Shown: positions 6,472 to 8,463 of the stretch, piece by piece
Layout of the letters: each line of letters starts with the position of its first letter
Position numbering within the stretch: the stretch's first letter is position 1
Origin: JAHOYW01 sp964515915
GTDB taxonomy: Bacteria > Verrucomicrobiota > Lentisphaeria > Victivallales > Victivallaceae
Assembly: GCA_964515915.1 (NCBI GenBank)
Contig: CAZEXM010000118.1
Location: forward strand, 1 to 8,463
DNA length: 8,463 nt
Reading direction: 5' to 3'
Program-made: the position numbers and the translations under genes
Notes under the pieces: generated by a model
Told to the model about the DNA's origin: nothing
Seen by the model: the letters and a program-made list of their open reading frames with translations, nothing else
Database searches by the model: none

Positions 6472-6551
6472 TATAAATAATTAGTGAAAACATAAAAAAT
6501 AATTTACCTTAAAATATGCTTTTTGCAACCCCGAAGCCGAACGGAACCGAC

Positions 6552-6581
6552 AAAAATAAAAAAAAGGCGGATGCAACGCCT
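6552..6581 (-). terminator. Intrinsic terminator-like hairpin, minus strand
   Basis: Read on the minus strand, AGGCG (6581-6577) and CGCCT (6569-6565) form a 5-bp stem, extendable by one G-T pair, around a 7-base loop. It is followed by eight T, one A and five more T. No minus-strand gene is seen upstream of it. It could stop transcription of the hairpin region before it reaches proS. Confidence 0.5.
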
Positions 6582-6600
6582 CCGTGATCCAGCGGCGACC

Positions 6601-6618
6601 GAACGTCGGCTTCGTAAT
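6601..6618 (+). repeat. 18-bp GAACGTCGG motif, copy 1
   Basis: This is one of three related 18-base copies (also 7069-7086 and 8354-8371), pairwise about 16 of 18 identical where compared. The shared form is GAACGTCG, two variable bases, TTCGT, then AAT or TAT. All three are on the plus strand and non-coding. Confidence 0.6.
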
Positions 6619-6827
6619 TTGATATACTTTAACTTGTTCATACAATTAACTATTGGTCAAAAACAAATATAAAATCCAAACTTGTTTGGCGCTGGTCGAG
6701 CATCTCTAATGCTCAAAATTATGCGCAACTTGTTGCGCCTTAATAAATACCTCTCGAAAAGCGATATTCTCCCAAAATGAGCAAAGCGAATTTTTTGATA
6801 ATGTTGAGCGTTCGAGTATTGACCTGA

Positions 6828-6872
6828 CGACTTTTGTCGGTCGCGTCAAGCCGACGGCACCGACAAAAGTCG
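6828..6872. repeat. 14-bp perfect inverted repeat
   Basis: CGACTTTTGTCGGT (6828-6841) pairs perfectly with 6859-6872 around a 17-base GC-rich loop. It is the strongest hairpin in the window. Its core TTTTGTCGGT recurs at 7096-7105 and, inverted, at 6546-6555. No T-tract follows on either strand. Confidence 0.8.
6832..6852 (+). repeat. 21-bp direct repeat, copy 1
   Basis: This segment is identical over 21 bases to 7096-7116, 264 bp away. It begins TTTTGTCGGT and ends GCGTCAAGCC. The sequence on both sides of the two copies differs, so this is a short dispersed unit and not a large duplication. Confidence 0.8.
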
Positions 6873-6960
6873 CCGCGGCCTAAGTTCTCGAAAAAGTAAA
6901 GCCTTACGGAAAGGCTCAAACGCTCGCATCTTTTCAAAAAACATCGCGAGCTCTATTTTT

Positions 6961-6983
6961 AAAAAAGCCTCGCTTTTTGAGGC
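6961..6983 (-). terminator. Terminator-like hairpin in the hairpin cluster
   Basis: On the minus strand, GCCTC (6983-6979) and GAGGC (6971-6967) form a 5-bp stem with loop AAAAAGC, followed by six T (6966-6961). An alternative 7-bp pairing (6962-6968 with 6972-6978) competes with it. No upstream minus-strand gene is present. Confidence 0.35.
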
Positions 6984-7068
6984 GGAATTGTCCAATTGCG
7001 CGACTTCGTCGCTTAAGTTTCGCCCGTTGGAGACGGGCAACCAGCGTTCCGCCGCTGGACCGCGTCCC

Positions 7069-7086
7069 GAACGTCGGTTTCGTTAT
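7069..7086 (+). repeat. 18-bp GAACGTCGG motif, copy 2
   Basis: It matches the copies at 6601 and 8354 at about 16 of 18 bases each. It follows directly after the last two hairpins of the cluster and lies 9 bp before the second copy of the 21-bp direct repeat. Confidence 0.6.
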
Positions 7087-7095
7087 CTTTTTTAG

Positions 7096-7116
7096 TTTTG
7101 TCGGTCGCGTCAAGCC
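7096..7116 (+). repeat. 21-bp direct repeat, copy 2
   Basis: This is the perfect second copy of 6832-6852. Here the TTTTGTCGGT core is not part of a long stem. Confidence 0.8.
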
Positions 7117-7157
7117 ACCAAGCTGACAGGAGAAAAACAGATTAAAGTTAAATTTAC

Positions 7158-7186
7158 TTGAAAGGATGGCTGATAAGTTGTATTTT
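7158..7186 (+). promoter_or_regulatory. Candidate sigma70-type promoter for the secreted protein gene
   Basis: TTGAAA (7158-7163) and TATTTT (7181-7186) are separated by 17 bp and lie about 77 bp before the ATG at 7263. Both boxes match the consensus imperfectly in AT-rich DNA. Confidence 0.35.
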
Positions 7187-7248
7187 TGTAAAGGCGTTTT
7201 ATGTTCAAATGCATTCTCATCAAGAGTTTTAAAGTACTCAAATCCATA

Positions 7249-7253
7249 AGAGG
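7249..7253 (+). promoter_or_regulatory. Ribosome binding site setting the start at 7263
   Basis: AGAGG lies nine bases before the ATG at 7263. The in-frame TTG at 7257 would be only three bases away, so the ATG is preferred. Confidence 0.55.
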
Positions 7254-7262
7254 TTATTGATT

Positions 7263-8351
7263 ATGAAAAATTTATTTACCGGCATTATTATTTCTGTAAT
7301 ATTGTGCGTCATCTCGACTCAAAGTGCGTTTGCGACAAAATATAATGTCAAAGTGAATGTTTTTTCAAATGAAGAAAGTTTTCCTCGTCAGTCCTTCAGT
7401 TACCATATTGATTTTAGACGGGAAATTAATTTGGCTTCCCTGAAAATGACTGTCGCCGGAAAAAAAAGTGAAAAAATACCTATTTACGTAATTCCGCTTG
7501 CTCAATACAAAGCCTTAATTTATTTCATGCCGCATAAAAAAATGGACGAAGACAGTGAATTATATTATGTTTTGAGCTTCGAAAGCGGCAAATGGGACGG
7601 CAAATCCGGCGGCAGCTCCGAACTCAAAAAGAGTATCAGTATAAATCCCAACTTAATTCCAAATTACAGCTTTGAAAAAGTCAGAAAAACCATAAACAGG
7701 TTTTTGACCTGGGACGGGCGGACTAGTATCGTTGATTGGAGCCTGCAGGACTTCAGCCGGAAATTTGCTTTCCTTGATAATCTGAAATCAACCTGCCGCG
7801 TGTCAACGAAAGAAGCTTTTCACGGCACTCGCAGCCTTTGCTTCATAAATGGCAAGCCCCGGGCGGTCAATATTAATGGACAGAGAAAAGAAATCCTGAT
7901 TTCCGGTTCGGCTTCTTTAACTGATGATATCCCCCTGAAACCTGATACGAGCTATAAATTAAGCTTCTTTGTAAAAATAACAAAACAAATTGATACCGGA
8001 ATGAATTTTCAAGGCCTGGGGGTTACTTTGTCCTTTCTGGATTATAATAAAAAACCTATTGGCGACGGTGCCTTATTCAGTGCACTTTATTCGATTGGCT
8101 CCATACCGGAAGAAGACTATCTCAATCAGTGGATATACGTGGAAACATGCGATATCACGAATCAAAACACTCGTTTCGGCCGTATCAGTATTGCCGAAAA
8201 AACATCCGGGGTAACTTACATTGACATGCTTGAGCTGCGCGAAGTGAAAAATTGTAAGTTCCCGGAAATTATTGTTGGAAAAATTGTCGATCTTACCCCC
8301 AGGAAGCCAAAACCAATACTTAGGCGTGCGGACGGCTCCCCCGTAAAATAG
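7263..8351 (+). CDS. Secreted protein with carbohydrate-binding-like beta domain
   Basis: This 362-residue protein begins with a clear Sec signal peptide: Lys2, a hydrophobic run over 4-17 and a probable cleavage after SAFA (Ala24). No lipobox precedes Cys15, so it is predicted to be soluble in the periplasm or exported. Residues about 25-125 form an N-terminal beta-rich region. From about 129 to 330 the pattern NLIPNYSFE, then HGTRSLCF, LKPDTSYKLSFFVK and YIDMLELREV resembles CBM4/9-like galactose-binding jelly rolls, in which the NxxFE turn starts the domain and the last strand carries the metal-site acid. No catalytic domain is present, so it may bind polysaccharide or glycoprotein. The C-terminal tail is basic and proline-rich. 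It is divergent from the proS cluster and has its own candidate promoter. The exact ligand is unknown, and the domain call rests on pattern recognition only. Confidence 0.8.
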   Translation: MKNLFTGIIISVILCVISTQSAFATKYNVKVNVFSNEESFPRQSFSYHIDFRREINLASLKMTVAGKKSEKIPIYVIPLAQYKALIYFMPHKKMDEDSELYYVLSFESGKWDGKSGGSSELKKSISINPNLIPNYSFEKVRKTINRFLTWDGRTSIVDWSLQDFSRKFAFLDNLKSTCRVSTKEAFHGTRSLCFINGKPRAVNINGQRKEILISGSASLTDDIPLKPDTSYKLSFFVKITKQIDTGMNFQGLGVTLSFLDYNKKPIGDGALFSALYSIGSIPEEDYLNQWIYVETCDITNQNTRFGRISIAEKTSGVTYIDMLELREVKNCKFPEIIVGKIVDLTPRKPKPILRRADGSPVK

Positions 8352-8353
8352 GC

Positions 8354-8371
8354 GAACGTCGTCTTCGTTAT
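8354..8371 (+). repeat. 18-bp GAACGTCGG motif, copy 3
   Basis: This is the third copy, starting two bases after the stop codon of the secreted protein gene. CGAA and TTCG at its ends could make a 4-bp stem, but no T-tract follows (the sequence becomes A-rich), so it is not a standard terminator. Confidence 0.55.
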
Positions 8372-8408
8372 ACAAAAAAACAAAAATATCCAGCAAGGAC
8401 TGATGTCT

Positions 8409-8463
8409 CTAGTACACTATACAGCTTAAATATTCGCATTGTATATAAAAAATGTAGCTCACT
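8409..8463 (-). repeat. Dispersed repeat, copy C (tail plus start of core)
   Basis: This is the reverse complement of 78-133 with two substitutions and one missing T. The core begins with TGTAGCTCACT at 8453 and is cut off by the window end, where it presumably continues as in copies A and B. It is inverted relative to copy A, so the window is bracketed by inverted copies. Confidence 0.85.

Larger units (their letters stand above)
6676..7058. repeat. Cluster of about ten short perfect hairpins
   Basis: This gene-free stretch contains many perfect stem-loops. Arms of 6-7 bp lie at 6676-6681/6684-6689 and 6723-6729/6732-6738 (both centred on AACTTGTT), 6698-6703/6709-6714, 6900-6905/6911-6916, 6922-6927/6946-6951, 7022-7027/7033-7038 and 7041-7046/7053-7058. 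Arms of 5 bp lie at 6967-6971/6979-6983 and 7000-7004/7008-7012. A 14-bp stem lies at 6828-6872. Two overlapping minus-strand open frames of about 65 codons (6740-6937 and 6846-7040) are interrupted by these palindromes and look non-coding. It may be a nest of decayed small elements or a structured RNA. Confidence 0.6.

Noticed and set aside
6740..7040. Two overlapping minus-strand open frames of about 65 codons (6740-6937 and 6846-7040)
   Set aside because: They overlap in different frames, run through perfect palindromes and direct repeats, have no convincing start signal and show no recognisable domain.
6676..7058. tRNA, tmRNA or RNase P RNA within the hairpin cluster
   Set aside because: No cloverleaf with a TTCGA-type T-loop and CCA-ready acceptor stem was found, nor the conserved RNase P or tmRNA core sequences.

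Overview
The window reads as chromosomal DNA of a Gram-negative bacterium of moderate GC content. The secreted carbohydrate-binding-like protein, the three-domain NifU and the hairpin-rich intergenic repeats would fit a member of the PVC group such as Lentisphaerota. That placement is an impression and not proven by anything in the window.

Layout. Positions 1-133 hold a dispersed repeat (copy A) with an AT-rich tail. A minus-strand orphan gene with two CxxCxGKG zinc motifs (232-1446) follows, then an inverted second copy of the repeat (copy B, 1471-1560). Next comes a compact minus-strand cluster, listed here in transcription order: proS (6290 to 4554), three-domain nifU (4528 to 3674), nifS (3659 to 2472) and a fused nucleotidyltransferase-HEPN gene (2434 to 1556). 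Upstream of proS is a 153-bp MITE-like element (6314-6466) with perfect 12-bp terminal inverted repeats and two hairpins whose loops are complementary. Positions 6467-7157 carry no convincing gene; they are packed with short perfect hairpins and small repeats. A plus-strand gene for a secreted protein (7263-8351) follows. The window ends inside a third, inverted copy of the repeat tail (copy C, 8409-8463).

Function. NifS (cysteine desulfurase) and NifU (Fe-S scaffold) form a general Fe-S cluster assembly pair. No nitrogenase gene is present, so they probably serve housekeeping Fe-S proteins. ProS charges tRNA-Pro and has the bacterial editing insertion. The nucleotidyltransferase-HEPN protein may be a fused toxin-antitoxin-like or tRNA-modifying enzyme riding on the housekeeping operon. 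The orphan zinc-motif gene lies between repeat copies A and B.

The most unusual content is the non-coding layer. It includes a TGTAGC-bounded 90-bp repeat with a compensatory stem change between copies, a MITE that may form the proS leader, and a dense hairpin region containing small direct and inverted repeats. No clearly new biological system can be proven from the sequence alone.
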